In this document: one piece after another, positions 12,245-23,689 of the stretch
How the letters are laid out: every line of letters begins with the position of its first letter
How positions within the stretch are numbered: position 1 is the first letter of the stretch
DNA from: Adiantum capillus-veneris
Taxonomy: Eukaryota; Streptophyta; Polypodiopsida; Polypodiales; Pteridaceae
Assembly: GCA_014529385.2 (NCBI GenBank)
Contig: CM043952.1
Coordinates: 62,206,119 to 62,270,118, forward strand
DNA: 64,000 bases
Reading direction: 5' to 3'
Notes under the pieces: generated by a model
What the model was told of the DNA's origin: nothing
Databases searched by the model: none
What the model saw: only the letters and a program-made list of their open reading frames with translations
Translations under genes and position numbers: made by a program

Positions 12245-13590
12245 TCAATCCACAAAGGGGAGTAATCCCAAAGCTTTGCAAAAAGCTTCAAACTTCTCAC
12301 GAGACAATGCCTTTGTGAAAAGATATGCAAGGTTGTCCTGTGTTGGCACATAAGCCAAGCTGATCTCTCTTGCTAAGAGCCTTTCCTTGACAAAGTGGTA
12401 ATGCACCTCAATGTGCTTTGTGCGAGCATGAAAAATTGGGTTCCTCGCAAGTGCCAATACACTCTAACTGTCAGTGTAGATAGTGTTGGCAGTGTCCTAT
12501 CCAACACCCAAATCAGCCATAAAGCGTCTGAGCCATACACACTCAACTGTAGCTGTGAAGACTGCCCTGTACTTAGCCTCACAACTCAAAGTGGCCACAG
12601 CAGGTTGCTTCTTGCTCAACCATGATATACATGAATTGCCAACCATGAAACAAAAACGCATTGTGGACACTCTTGTGTCAAAACAACCATCCCAATTTGA
12701 GTCCGAAAAAGCATGTAAGTCTGGCGGCAATGATCCCTCCTTGGGATAAAACAAGCCAAGATGTAAAGTGCCACTAAGGTAGCGGACAGCCTACCAATGC
12801 TTAGACCCTGGGCTGTGCATAAATCTATTGACCGGTGAGACTACAAACTGAATATCTGACCTCGTGTTGCATACATAAATGAGGAAGCCAATAGCAATTT
12901 GGTTAAGAGTGACATCAGCAAGATCGCCAGCATCATGTAGACTCAACTTAAAACCTATTTCCATGGAAGTGGCAATAGGTTTGCAATCCTCAAGTCCAAA
13001 CTTACATAGCAATGTCTCTATGTAACTTTTCTGACACAAGGCAATACCACCATCATACTGCTTAAACTTTATACCCAAGTAATGATGCAACAACCCCAAA
13101 TCTTTCATCTTGAAAGTAGCATTCAAATCAGCCTTAAATTCAGCAATATGTCTCTCATTTGGTCCAGTGATTAGCAAATCATTGACATAAAGAACCACAA
13201 TGAGAAGTACATCACCCTCACGCTTTACATACAATGTGCTTTCTGTTGGACTGTTACAAAAGCCTCGTTTGACAAAATGAGTGTTAGCTTTCTCATACCA
13301 AGCACGAGGAGATTGCTACAACCCATACAAATCCTTCTTACATCTGCACACTTTGTCCTCTTGTCCTTTTATGACAAGACCACGAGTCTGTGTTACATAA
13401 ACTTTCTCAAATATGTCACCATTCAAGAAAGCAGTAACAATGTCCAATGCACATAGAAAACGCATTGTAGTCATACGACAAGTGGGAGCAAAAGTCTCTT
13501 CATAATCTATGCCTTTTTGTTGTGCATAACCCTTTGCAACAAGTCGAGCCTTTGGAATACTTTTTTCTAGTACATAGTGCTATCTTGGAA
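12245..13590 (-). pseudogene. Copia reverse transcriptase-RNase H, 3' half only
   Basis: Read on the minus strand. It starts abruptly near 13590 with KARLVAKGYAQQKGIDYEETFAP, then FLNGDIFEKVYV, the catalytic loop and RNase H. The block 12791-13234 holds 147 residues including LYVNDLLITG, where YVDD has become YVND. It continues with MKDLGLLHHYLGIKF and NRFMHSPGSKHW. The blocks 12497-12754 and 12245-12457 hold the RNase H (FSDSNWDG, CEAKYRAVF, RTKHIEVHYHFVKE) and the natural C-terminus. Stops at about 13320 and elsewhere, plus the N substitution, show decay. Gag, protease and integrase are absent. Confidence 0.88.
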
Positions 13591-14276
13591 AGGTGCATTT
13601 ACCAAACGCTTCAGTGGAAGGGTGGATTCTGGTGGAGGGTTAATTGTTGGTCAAAAAGTTGAATCCCATTTTATGTTGTCCGTTAAGTTAAGCCAAGAAT
13701 GGGGAAAGGTATTTTGACCTATGGAGAGGAAATCAAACTTGGGAACGAGGAATTTGTGTAGTTAGTAAATACACTAATCTTAGGGGAACGCACTGACGGT
13801 TGTGCTTGGTCATAACCTGGAGAAAATCATCAACGACCTTGAACCAAGGGTGAATTAGAGAGCTCCCACCAGATGACCTTGGAAAGTTAAGCTCAAATTT
13901 AGTCTAATGACTTCGATTAGAAAGTTGAACCGATAAGAAAAGGTGTTTCTAGGTTAAGGATTCCATATGAGAAAATTAAATTTTATCACCCCCTTGAGCT
14001 GGCATCAAAGAACAAGAAGAGTCATATCTTGGTGTCGGTCTCAAGCGGGAGGGATGTCAAGAATCGTGGTGTATCCATTTGGAGTTGGTGCAGCCGGCGG
14101 TCCCTTCTTGCATAGCCCTCACAGGTCGCAATCTGACAAGGTACCAAAATCACAATCCATGATGAAAAAGGTCCTGAGAACTACAATAGAACTATCCAAA
14201 AATCTTGCCTTATGGTCAAAATGTCAAAAAAACAATGATTTAAGCACTCAAATTTGAAGATTAGGCTCACTACCAT
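13591..14276. repeat. Dispersed repeat, unknown element
   Basis: No coding sequence is recognisable. The part 13585-13770 is a diverged inverted copy of about 27640-27835, sharing landmarks such as TGGAAGGGTGGATTC, TTTTATGTTGTCC and CTATGGAG. It begins exactly where the copia fragment stops, so the border is a rearrangement or insertion boundary. The rest (13770-14276) has no match in the window. Confidence 0.6.
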
Positions 14277-15154
14277 TGTTGGGCGCATTTTTGACACCCC
14301 ATTTTTTATAAATGTGTACATGTGGACATGATGCCTGATGTCAAAAGGGTGTGTGGGCTTTCTTTTTGTGGGCTTTTCAGCTTGCTTTAGCAAGCACATG
14401 TATATGTAGGCAAGTTACTAGCATAGCGCCAGCTGTCGGGTTATTGTATATAGGCGCCTGTTAGTGAGTTTTTTGAAGTGAGACTTGTATATAACTAGAA
14501 CTCATGTAAAAAACTAAAAAAGTTTGCTCAAAGTCCAAAAAAATTTATGTTTTAGCTCATTATATCTCCTTTATGGTTTCTGATGCAGTTTTTGCCCTCG
14601 CTTTGCCTTCTTTGCGTGTAGTCGTATCGGGATAGCTCTCTGTTTGCGTCAATTTTGCATGTAGCGGCGTATAGAATCAATTTTTTTCATCTTCAGCTTT
14701 CTCTCCAAACATTTTTCAAGCTTTCTTCCAAGCTTTAAAGTGTCCCAAATGGAGTTGTGTTTTTCAGGTTACGGCTAGTTCTCTTCGGGGGGTTATGGCT
14801 ATGGCAACCTAGTGGCAAATTGTGTGCAGACAAATTGGGAGGGCGTGTATCTATGAATTGTGGAATTGATGTTGAATTTATGGGTTTTTTATGTTCAGTT
14901 GTGAAAGGGGAGGCCCTTGTTTTCATATGCATTGGTCGATGTGTGTTGTAAATCAGTACTTTGAAAGGGTTTTTCTCTTATGTGCTATGGTTCTTTGGGT
15001 GGGCGTGTGCTTGTAAATTCCCAAGGGAGCATAGGCCTTTTGGTTGGGGTTTACTAAGAGTGATTTTGGTATACGTTCTAATGTTGATGTTTAAGTTTAA
15101 ACGCTCTTGGGCTATATCGCTATAGAGGTGTCCCACTTTTTATTTTGCCCAATA
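14277..15154 (+). repeat. 5' LTR of the 14-20 kb gypsy element
   Basis: 878 bp, aligned along its whole length with the 3' LTR (shared landmarks GTGAGTTTTTTGAAGTGAGAC, CAAGCTTTCTTCCAAGC and CCTTTTGGTTGGGGTTTACT). Its terminal CA has mutated to TA. Confidence 0.92.
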
Positions 15155-15159
15155 ATGTT

Positions 15160-15176
15160 TTGGTGCCCGCCATCGA
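15160..15176 (+). promoter_or_regulatory. Primer-binding site of the gypsy element
   Basis: TGGTGCCCGCCATCG lies six bases after the LTR end, a typical gypsy primer-site start (TGG...). I did not match it to a specific tRNA. Confidence 0.65.
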
Positions 15177-15442
15177 AGAATCACTTCAATCTACCTTCAA
15201 TTTATAGGTTTTGGAAGACATGGCGTTTAATTTTTGGAGTTTAGTGGGAAATCAAATGAATTGCCAAAGGTTTCATTGAGAGAATGGAATTTTCTTGCCT
15301 TCTTGCTGACAAGCAAGACCCAGCGTTGGTGTTGTGAATCTTCTTCTTCTGTTTGAAGGGATTGAAGGGAGATGTTAGGGAATGGTTGGAAGGCTAAAAA
15401 AAGGAGCTAAAATCAGTCCACCCAACCCAACCTTGTCAAGTT

Positions 15443-16317
15443 ATGACTTATGAAATGGTGAGACATGCTTTTCTTACACACTTTCAACAGGTGGAAGACC
15501 CACAAAAGGTATGGCAATCTATTCAAGGCTTGGTACAGGATGAAGGCCAGACCACAGAAGACTTTGTGAAGGCATTCGATGGGTTATGGAAAAAGTGGTG
15601 TACATCTTTGGGGGCTGAAATTCCTCTAGCCATATTGAAGAAGGATAGGTTTCTTGCAAGCTTAAGGAGTAGTCTGTGCTTGAAGGTAGAGCTTAAGCAG
15701 TCAAGGACCTTTGAGGAGGCAGTTGAAATTACAAAAAATAAAAAGTGGAAAGTGGAGCGTCTTCACCAGCTTGGAATCAGTGTCGAGTTGAAGCTTGAAG
15801 TGAAAGTTTTAGAGCAACCAAGGGTTCTCATCAGGGAGCCAGGTTATGATCAACAAAGTTCTCGTGATGTGAATTTTTTTTGCAAGGAGATTCAAGAGGT
15901 TGTAGATCTTATGAAGAATCTTAGTTGCATATGATGGGAAGTGGAAGAGGTCAAAGCTATGGATATAAATGTGGATATGGAAGCAATGAGGGGTTCACAG
16001 GTGGTAGAGGAAGAGGCATGGCTGGAAGAGGGGATATGTTTCAATGTTATAATTGTGGTGAATGGGGTCATAAAAGCCCTCAACGTGACAAGCCAAAGAG
16101 CATGGGTGGTGATATGTTTCATCTTCCTTCACAAATTCCTTCTCAAGCTCGAGATTATGGTATTGAGATTCAAGGGGAATCAAGGCCAAGTAGTTTGATA
16201 GTTGAAGAGAAGGGAAAAACAAAGGTGGTAAGCATAATCCGTTTGGAGAAGAAAGAGGATGATTTGGGAGCTATGGTCATGCCGGTAGTAAGAGGGTTAC
16301 AAGATATCATGACATGA
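15443..16317 (+). pseudogene. Gypsy gag with broken zinc knuckle
   Basis: The region 15443-15934 encodes a retrotransposon gag domain of 163 residues (MVRHAFLTHFQQVEDPQKVWQ, EDFVKAFDGLWKKWC, DRFLASLRSSL). The coding shifts frame near 15925 and continues with a glycine/arginine-rich stretch and a zinc knuckle, CYNCGEWGHKSPQR, in which the last cysteine is arginine. The frame ends at 16315-16317. It would form the capsid, but the frameshift and the lost zinc ligand mark it as dead. Confidence 0.85.
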
Positions 16318-16501
16318 GTGATGCAAGTCCCAGCCATAAAAAAAGGGAAACATGTTGAAACAGGTACAGGTAAAGAGAAGAAGAAGAGGAAACCCAAGCA
16401 ACATTACAATGCATCCGCCTTTCCTTTGGGGAATGGCAACCAAATTATAGTCTAAGGGCTGATTTGGTGAGTAGAAAGGATGTGTTACCTTTGGGAAACT
16501 C

Positions 16502-17248
16502 ATGGAGATGTGTCCTAAGTTAAAGAGGCAATGGAAGTATGTAGTCAAATCCATGAAGAAGGAGCCTGCAACAAGGGGGTCTGTGAGAGTCCTATCTTTG
16601 AATGAGCTACCTGATATATGTCCTACTATGGATGTATGGCATAAGCAAAAGTGCATTGGGGAGGCTTATATTGATGGAGGTGCACATATATATGCTATTA
16701 CTCAAGCTTATGTATCAAAGTTGGGACTCAACATGGTGAAGAATTTAGGTTTTTGCATAAAACTTGCCAACCAATCAAGGGTGAAGTGCTTGGGAGCTAT
16801 AAAGGACTTGGAGTTGGATGTATTTGATGTTAAAGTGCTGCTGGTTAATTTTCATGTTATGCCCATGGGTATTGGTGCTTTCCCTCTCACCCTTGGAAGA
16901 CCATCGTTACAGGTAACCAAAGCTGTACAAGATTGGGGACATGGTACCATCACTCTCTACAATAGAAGGGGTGATAAAAAGAGGTTTGACATGGCTAGCA
17001 AGCAATCTTTGGATAATGATTTTGATGAGAAATTTGATAAAGAAGAGTTCTCAAGTGAAGAAGAAGACAATAGGGATGGTGGCAATGAAGTGGAAGATAG
17101 CAGCAATAGGGATCTAGATGTTTCCTCCTTATTTCTTAAAGAAGAGCATGATGAGAAACAAATATTTCTTGGCCTTATGGAAAATGAGGATATCTCTGGT
17201 CCTTATGAGCAAATTGAAGAGCTGATGCAACCCAAAGTTCAAAAGTAA
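16502..17248 (+). pseudogene. Gypsy protease with altered active site
   Basis: 248 residues. Retropepsin-like segments are AYIDGGAHIYAITQAYVSKLGL, where the usual D(S/T)GA is DGGA, and FPLTLGRPSLQVTKAVQDWGHGTITLY, the second conserved protease block. The C-terminal third is very acidic (SSEEEDNRDGGNEVED). It keeps the catalytic aspartate. The frame differs from gag and from the downstream RT. Confidence 0.82.
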
Positions 17249-17415
17249 TGTCAAACAGGAGCTGATACAAGGTATGATGTCTCCTGCTTGACTAGTCATG
17301 AGAAGGGTGAGTACCTACATATGACACAAAAAATTTCCAATTTATTCATCACTTTTTATGAGGAAATTAGAGGCTTTAAAGGAGAGGAACTATACATTCC
17401 AATCAAGGAAGGAGA

Positions 17416-17985
17416 ATGGGACAGGTACAACTTAATTCTTTGAAGGAAGAGGTAGACAAACTTCTCAAAGCAGGTTTTATATGTCATGTGAGTACTGCAG
17501 AATGGGTGAGCCTTCTTGTTGTCACACCCAAGAAGGATGTAAATTGGATAACATGTGTTGGTTTTAAGCCTCTAAATGCATCCATGAAGAGAGATCCATA
17601 CCCTCTTCCTTTCAAATACAATATACTTGATTCTATTGCAGGTCATGAGAGGTATAGTGTATGTGATGGATTCTCTAGATATTTTCAACTCACCTTGGCT
17701 TTAGAAGAGCAAAATAATACCACATTTATCACACCATGGGGATGATTTTGTTATTGTGTGCTTCCTTTTGGTCTTATGAATGGTTGTGCGTGGTACCAAA
17801 AGCGCGTCAATGAGTTGTTCTCTCCCTTTCTTGGCAAGTTTGTGAAAGATCTTATCGTCGATGACTTTTGTGTTTATAATTCTAGAAAGGATCATTGTGC
17901 AAAGCTTGGGATGGCATTAAAGCAATATGATGAAAGTGGAGGTCAGCTCAACCCAAATAAGTGGAGGAAGAGTTTCTACAAATAG
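17416..17985 (+). pseudogene. Gypsy reverse transcriptase, truncated
   Basis: Two in-frame pieces separated by a TGA at 17743-17745. The first has the RT fingers (EEVDKLLKAGFI, WVSLLVVTPKKD) and the first catalytic aspartate region (YSVCDGFSRYFQLTLA). The second has the LPFGLMNG block and the catalytic loop LIVDDFCVY. Coding then stops after LNPNKW, joining sequence that belongs to the integrase zinc-binding region. The RT thumb, connection and all of RNase H are missing, an internal deletion. Confidence 0.85.
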
Positions 17986-19245
17986 GTATACTTCCATCAA
18001 AATTGGAGAAATCAAAGAAGTATACCTTACTTCGTCGTGCCAAAAGGTATGTGCTACTTGATGATGCCTTAAATATAAAAGGGGATGATCTTGTGATGAG
18101 AAAAGTGCCTTGGAAAGAGGAAATTTACAAAATTTTAGAGGAGAATCATGAAGGTTCTTGTGGTGGTCTTTTTGCTTCAAAGATCACTTTGCATAAAGTC
18201 TTGCCAGAAGGATATGTGTGGCCAAGTATTCAATGTGATGTTCATCATTGGTGAAATTCTTGTAAAGAGTGTCAAAGCATGGCAAATAGGGTTCTCAAAT
18301 TGAAAATTAGAGGCACCATTGTGGCTTATGATGTGTTTGAGAAGTGAAGTATTAATGCAATAGGTCCTCTACCTATGACACCTAGAGGCAATGTTACATA
18401 CTCACTGATGTTGACTATCTATCCAGGTGGGAAGAAGCCAAAGCTGTTAAGAAAACCACAAGCAAAGATGTTTTTTGATTTATATATGAAGATATTTGGT
18501 GCAAAATTGGCATGCCATTGGAGTTACTTTCTAGCAAGGGTCTAGATTTTAGGGGAGAGCTAGTGGATTATCTATGTGGGAATCTTCATGTGCATTGCAA
18601 GTTTACTACTCCATATTATCCCCAATGCAATGGCATGAATGAGAGTTTTAATGGAGAGCTCATAAGTATGCTTACAAAGATGACAAGAAACAATGTGAAG
18701 ACTTGGGATTTAGAGCTACCTTGTGCTCTATGGGATTACAGGACTTCCATCAAATTAGGTACTGGTTTCTCTCCATTCCATCTAGTTTTTGGCAAAGAGG
18801 CTTTACTTTCTATTGAGGTGGAGATACCAACTTTGAATCTGATGCTAAAGCTTGAAGAAGAGCCTAATGATTCACTCAAGGAGAGGCTTCTATATTTGCA
18901 ATGTGCACAATTGGATAGGTTACTGGATTTTGAGTGACAACTTTTCAAAAGAAGTTTCAAATCAAGTGGCAAGGTACTTTCTTGGTCTTAAATAGGTTTC
19001 CAAATGGCACATATCAGCTTGTTGACTTGCATGGTACCCCGCATAAAGCACGTGTGAATGGCTACACGTTGAAGTATTATATTACAAGTTTGATGACTGT
19101 AATCAAGGATGAGCCTTATTTTGAGGAATTTTATGATCATGTGTCTAATGATGAAGATGAAATGAAGAATCCCTCATGCGATTTACAGATCTCTTTTGTG
19201 TTGTTGATCATGAATGATCTAGCACATTGGGATGTGGCAAACTAT
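17961..19245 (+). pseudogene. Gypsy integrase in three frames
   Basis: The region 17961-18254 holds the N-terminal zinc-binding region (YTLLRRAKRYVLLDDAL, HEGSCGGLFASKITLHKVL, VWPSIQCDVHHW), with a TGA just before the CKEC cysteines. The core from 18255 to 18510 is badly eroded. The region 18512-18937 holds the core end (YYPQCNGMNESFNGEL with the catalytic glutamate, and a LWDYRTSIKLGTGFSPFHLVFG tail). The region 18934-19245 holds the C-terminal domain (KWQGTFLVLNRFPNGTYQLVDL, VNGYTLKYY). No single frame covers the protein. Confidence 0.85.
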
Positions 19246-20099
19246 GTTGGACGCATTTTTGACACCTCGTTTTTTGTAAATTTTTACATGTGGAAATGAC
19301 GTCCAATGTCAAAAGGGTGCGTGGGATTTTTTGTGGTCTTTTTAGCTTGATTTAGTTAGCAAGCACATGTACATGCAGGGCAAGTCACTAGCATAGCACC
19401 AGTTGTTGGGTTATTGTATGTGATTGTTGTGAGTTTTTTGAAGTGAGACTTTTATGTGACTAAAACTCATGTAAAAACTTAAAAAAATTCAGCCAAAGTC
19501 CAAAAATTTGTTGTTTCATCTTGTTGTGCCTCCTTGATGGTTTTTGATGCAGTTGTTGCCCTTGCCTTGCCTACTTTACAGCTCTTTGTTCGCATCAATT
19601 TTTCATGTAGCAGCGTGTAGAATCAATTTTCGTCATCTTCAACTTTCTTGCCAGTAATTTTTCAAGCTTTCTTCCAAGCTTTAAAGTGCCCCAATTGGAT
19701 TTGTGTGCTCTTCAGGTTACAGCTAGTTCTGTGCAAGGTTATGGCTATGGCAACCTAGTGGCAAATTGTGTGCAGATATATTGGGAGGGCATGTATCTAT
19801 GAATTGTCGATTGATGTTGAAGTTTTGGATTTGTGATGTTCAATTGTGAAAGGGGAGGCCCTTGTCTTCATATGCATTGGTCCACATGTGCTGTAAATCA
19901 GTGCTTTGATAGGGTTTTGTCCCTATGTGCTAAGGTCCTTTGGATGGGCATGTGCTTGTAAATTCCCAAGGGAGCATAGGCCTTTTGGTTGGGGTTTACT
20001 AAGAGTGGTTTTGGTATACATTTTGGTGCTTTGGTTGAATTTTTAACGCTCCTTGGCTATATAGCTATAGAGGTGTCCCACTCTTTCTTTTGCCCAACA
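19245..20099 (+). repeat. 3' LTR of the 14-20 kb gypsy element
   Basis: 855 bp, ends CCCAACA. It aligns with 14277-15154 with many substitutions and small indels. Confidence 0.92.
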
Positions 20100-20942
20100 A
20101 CACGTAGTCGTGAACCTCAAAAGAACTAACGATGCTTACACCTAAATGAAAGATCAAAGAGAGAGGAACACAATGCAAGTTTTGAAATTGAAAACGAATT
20201 ACAGAATCATTAGTTGCGATGATTATAATTAGAGCTTCGTAGTCGCTTGAGCATACATACAGCAAAGCTTTCTTCTCTTCCAAAGATAAGCCTTCTTTTC
20301 ACATTAAAGTTATTGATATTTATATCTAAAGATTTCTAAATGGCCAGTGGTCAGTTCACATGGGCCTTTATAGATATCATGAAATAATTACAACTCAAGA
20401 ATTATCCTCCTACTCTGGAAACAAAATTTACACACAGAGTAGCTACACTAGCTCAAAAAATAACAGAGTACAAATGTGATGTCCGGCTATGTGTCTAGCC
20501 ATGTGGGCACCATTTTGGTCAATCTACTAACACTAGGGAATTTGATTGATTATTTTTGCTACCATACTTCTCCACACACATGATGCATGTGGATTGCCCT
20601 CCCACTGGATGGTCACCAAGAATGTGTAAACCCTACTCGCATCAGAGTTGCAACTTTTAATGCTAGGTTGGTCATGGAAAACTTTTATGTCTTGTTAAGT
20701 GACCACTTTTCTTTAGCTATTTGAGGAGTTTTAAAATATTTAGTGCTACATATATATCCAAAAAATTGGTTTTATGAGCTGGAAAAACCTTGACATTTCT
20801 TTTGGTAGATCATACCTACATTAACCTTACTATTTGACATCATTTCTCAACCTAAATTGTGTGAAAAAATGTGCCCTGTATTTTGTCTTTTTTCAAAGTT
20901 TGCCAATTGCTCCACCATAAAACTCCTAAGTGTGACGTATAG
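20100..20942. other. Intergenic DNA
   Basis: No gene supported. Open frames are short and featureless, and I could not assign the stretch to a repeat family. Confidence 0.4.
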
Positions 20943-21045
20943 TGTAAGGCCAAGTGCATCCGGGCAAGGCCCAATGGGAACATGGTACAGGGCATGACCA
21001 TATATATAGGGAAGAGGTAGGATGAGAGGAGGAGGTTGTCCTTTC
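20943..21045 (+). repeat. LTR promoter fragment shared with 58501-58600
   Basis: It begins TGTAAGGCC and carries AAGGCCCAA, a TATATATAGG TATA-like box and GGGAAGAGGTAGG, matching the LTR start at 58501. The similarity fades after about 100 bp, so this is a fragment or a strongly diverged solo LTR. Confidence 0.6.
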
Positions 21046-22739
21046 TCTAGCATCAAAGCTTATAGCTCTTTCTCTCTTGCACCATGAGGAAGGAGGAAGG
21101 AGAGAGTGGAGTGAAGCGGCAAGCCTAGGCATATGGTCATGGAGCTCAATTGCATGGCATGTGCATGGTGCATGAAAGAGGTGAGGATCCGAGGATGAAG
21201 GTGAGTAGAGAAGGCATGGGAAGCATGGATTCCACACAACAAGCAAGGGTGTTTGTAGCCGATGGATGCAAGAGTTGCCGCTCGTGGGGAATAAAATCCC
21301 TGGTGGACCTGCACAATTTATGGCCAAGCTGGCAGCAAAAAAGGTCGCCTCTACAAGTACATCATCTTTGCCTTCTTCTAGGAGTGCCAAAACACATCCT
21401 ATAGAGCAATGCAAGCTATTCTTTGTCCTCTTCACCGTCGATGAGCTGCCATCACTACAAGTAATTATTTTGTGTTTTAATTTTGTCCACATTTTTAGAA
21501 AAAGGGGGCACCCTCCCATGGTGAGGGTGGAGCCCCATGGTAAGGCAAAAATACCCACCATGAAGACACCATGCAGCAACATGCAAGGCCCTCTTGGTAG
21601 TTATGCAATTCATCAATAATCCCTACCGCAATCGGTTTTGACCCCATAACCTCCAATGCATGATATAGTTGAGCTAATCAGTAGCTCTACCGTGCAAAGG
21701 AAATTTTCCATGCTAAGGTAATGGGGTGGTTAATCATCCATGCAAAACCATAAACCCCATGGAACATCTAATTAGAGATTTCTTCAAGAGTCTTCCGAGC
21801 AATAGCCCTTCTCAAGCAAGGAAAGAAAAGCTACCACCCATGCAAGGCTCAAAAAGCTGACACAAATGTGGTCTAGTATGGTGAAGCAAGGCTTCAATAA
21901 TTTTGTCTTTAGGTAAGTAGTAAAGTTTGATTTTTCTGACAATTTCAAGGACATGGTGAGTCTCCTATGGCATGGCCATTCAAGACACAATGGAATGTTT
22001 TTTTTTAATGCTTGTAAAATTCAAGCCAAGTTGAATCAAGGAAAAAACAAGGCTTTTTAAAGCACGGTAAGAAACAAATTTTTGATAATGCACTCAAATA
22101 GAAGCATGACGTTTTGGGTTCATCAAGCAAGGCTTGTGCAAGCAATATTTCCATCAAATTCGGGTACAAACACGCCTTTGACATTGGATTGGTAATACCA
22201 AGCCAAAAGTGTGGTTGTCAAAGTTGCTACAAGGAAAACACTCGGTCATCAAAAATTACAATAGGGCATGAAGTGTAGTTTTGATTGCCACAAAAAAAAA
22301 ACCCAAAAAATGGAGCATTTAAGCTCACAGGTTTTTTTCAAAAAAAATTATGACTAAAAAATCTTAAAATTTCTACGTCATGCTTCATTTAACAATGAAG
22401 AATCTTGAAAAAAATGGAGAATTGACAAATTTACAATCACATATTTAACTCAAAAAAATTACATTCCCATAATCACATCAATTTTTTGACCAATTAATAA
22501 AACAAAAACTTTGTGATTTCACTATTGTGATGAAAAATGAAAATAAAAAAACAGGTTTATAATTTACAAACCCCAAATTTTTCATCTAAGTTTTAAAAAA
22601 GTTAAGTAACAAGATTATCTCTACTTTTGCAACAAAGCTTCATAAACAAATTAACTAAAAACTAAAATTATGACACAAGTTTGAAAGAATATTTCTTCTC
22701 TTTGTCATTCACAATTTGTTTTTGTTTCCCTTCTAAAAG
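21046..22739. other. Intergenic DNA, AT-rich
   Basis: No gene supported. A hairpin-capable CACCCTC...GAGGGTG lies near 21509-21529. Overlapping open frames on both strands around 20926-21620 have no recognisable domain. 22300-22740 is strongly AT-rich with A-runs. Confidence 0.45.
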
Positions 22740-22846
22740 ACAATATAAGATATTTTGCGTGGTGTTTGCTCTGACATCAACAAGATAACCTAACAATATA
22801 AGATATTTTGCGTGGTGTTTTCTCTGACATCAACAAGATAACCTAT
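22740..22846. repeat. Tandem duplication of about 54 bp
   Basis: Two almost identical copies of a block containing ATAAGATATTTTGCGTGGTG and CATCAACAAGATAACCTA lie head to tail, with one clear substitution (GTTTGCTC against GTTTTCTC). It looks recent. Confidence 0.92.
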
Positions 22847-23058
22847 CACTTTGAAAATGCTTTCCTCATTTTTGGGACCTTTATCATCAACGACATAAAG
22901 AAATGAGAGGTTCAATAATTGTTTGATTGCACCCAGAAACACCTACTCAAATTGACCAAGCATGACCTTCAGGCTTCTTGTGTCGTGCATGCCCCCAAAG
23001 GATTTGAACATCATGAGTTGATGTTTTTTTTTGTTTATGAGAGATAGCAAGCATACCT

Positions 23059-23427
23059 CTAGTAGGGGGAACAATGACTCTCTGTAAAGGCACCATCGAT
23101 AAAGTCTCGTCAATACCTTGAGCTTGTTCTAGAAATTGATGAGCAGCTAACAAATGTCATCGAGGAGCACCACTTCCAAAAGCGAAAGGAGGTGGAAGAA
23201 GTTGTCTTCTAGAATCTTCTCCAGCTATTGACACACGTATCCTAAGTGCTTGAAAGTGAGGACTGATGGGAGCAAGTTTACTACGTGAGGGAGTGAGTGA
23301 GCCTGTACGACCTGAACCAATTAGAGCAGATGAAGATTGATTAGTGAGATTAGATTTTTGACCTCTTCTTTGCTTCTTAAAAACATGAGCATCACCAGAA
23401 GGAGAAGCCTTTACAAAGAAGAAGCTG
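23059..23427 (-). pseudogene. Exon-like coding block with an in-frame stop, unknown gene
   Basis: On the minus strand an acceptor-like TTTGCAG precedes 23427. The reading then runs through basic and proline-containing text (KKQRRGQKS, SGRTGSLTPSRSKLAPISP, RQLLPPPFAFGSGAPR) to a TGA at 23157-23159. It resumes in the same frame (LLAAHQFLEQAQGIDE, VPLQRVIVPP) up to a donor-like AGAG/GTATGC near 23058. The composition is that of a real nuclear protein and unlike the retroelements around it. The single TGA is one transition from CGA. I do not recognise the family. It could be a captured or abandoned host exon. Confidence 0.45.
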
Positions 23428-23689
23428 CAAACATTGACAAAAGAACCATAAATTCTTGCTATCAAGAATACCAAATCCAAAATATATACTTATAAACAAC
23501 AAGAAGGATATAAAAAATTTTTAAAAAATCAAACAAAGAAGATTAAAAACTCCCTCATATCCCAAGGCTTTCTTAAGTAGAAAATTAAGAATTTGTGTAT
23601 AATTAAACCAGAAAATCATAGTATGTCTTTATTTATGGCACAATAGATCTTTTATATGTCAACAAAATGATACCAAAAGAAAGTGCATC

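Larger units (their letters stand above)
14277..20099 (+). mobile_element. Ty3/gypsy retrotransposon with both LTRs, interior decayed
   Basis: LTRs at 14277-15154 and 19245-20099 begin TGTTGG(G/A)CGCATTTTTGACACC and end CCCAA(T/C)A. A primer-site-like TGGTGCCCGCC follows at 15160. Between them lie gag, protease, RT and integrase remnants in the plus strand in at least five frame changes. RNase H and the end of RT have been deleted. The flanking five bases (ACCAT and ACACG) do not match, so no target duplication is visible. The LTR pair is clearly diverged by eye, suggesting an old insertion. Confidence 0.9.

Noticed and set aside
14277-20104. Target-site duplication for the 14-20 kb gypsy element
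   Set aside because: The flanking bases ACCAT and ACACG do not match under the observed LTR ends.
20926-21619. Overlapping 218- and 117-residue open frames on opposite strands
   Set aside because: There is no domain, both strands are equally open, and part of the region is LTR fragment.
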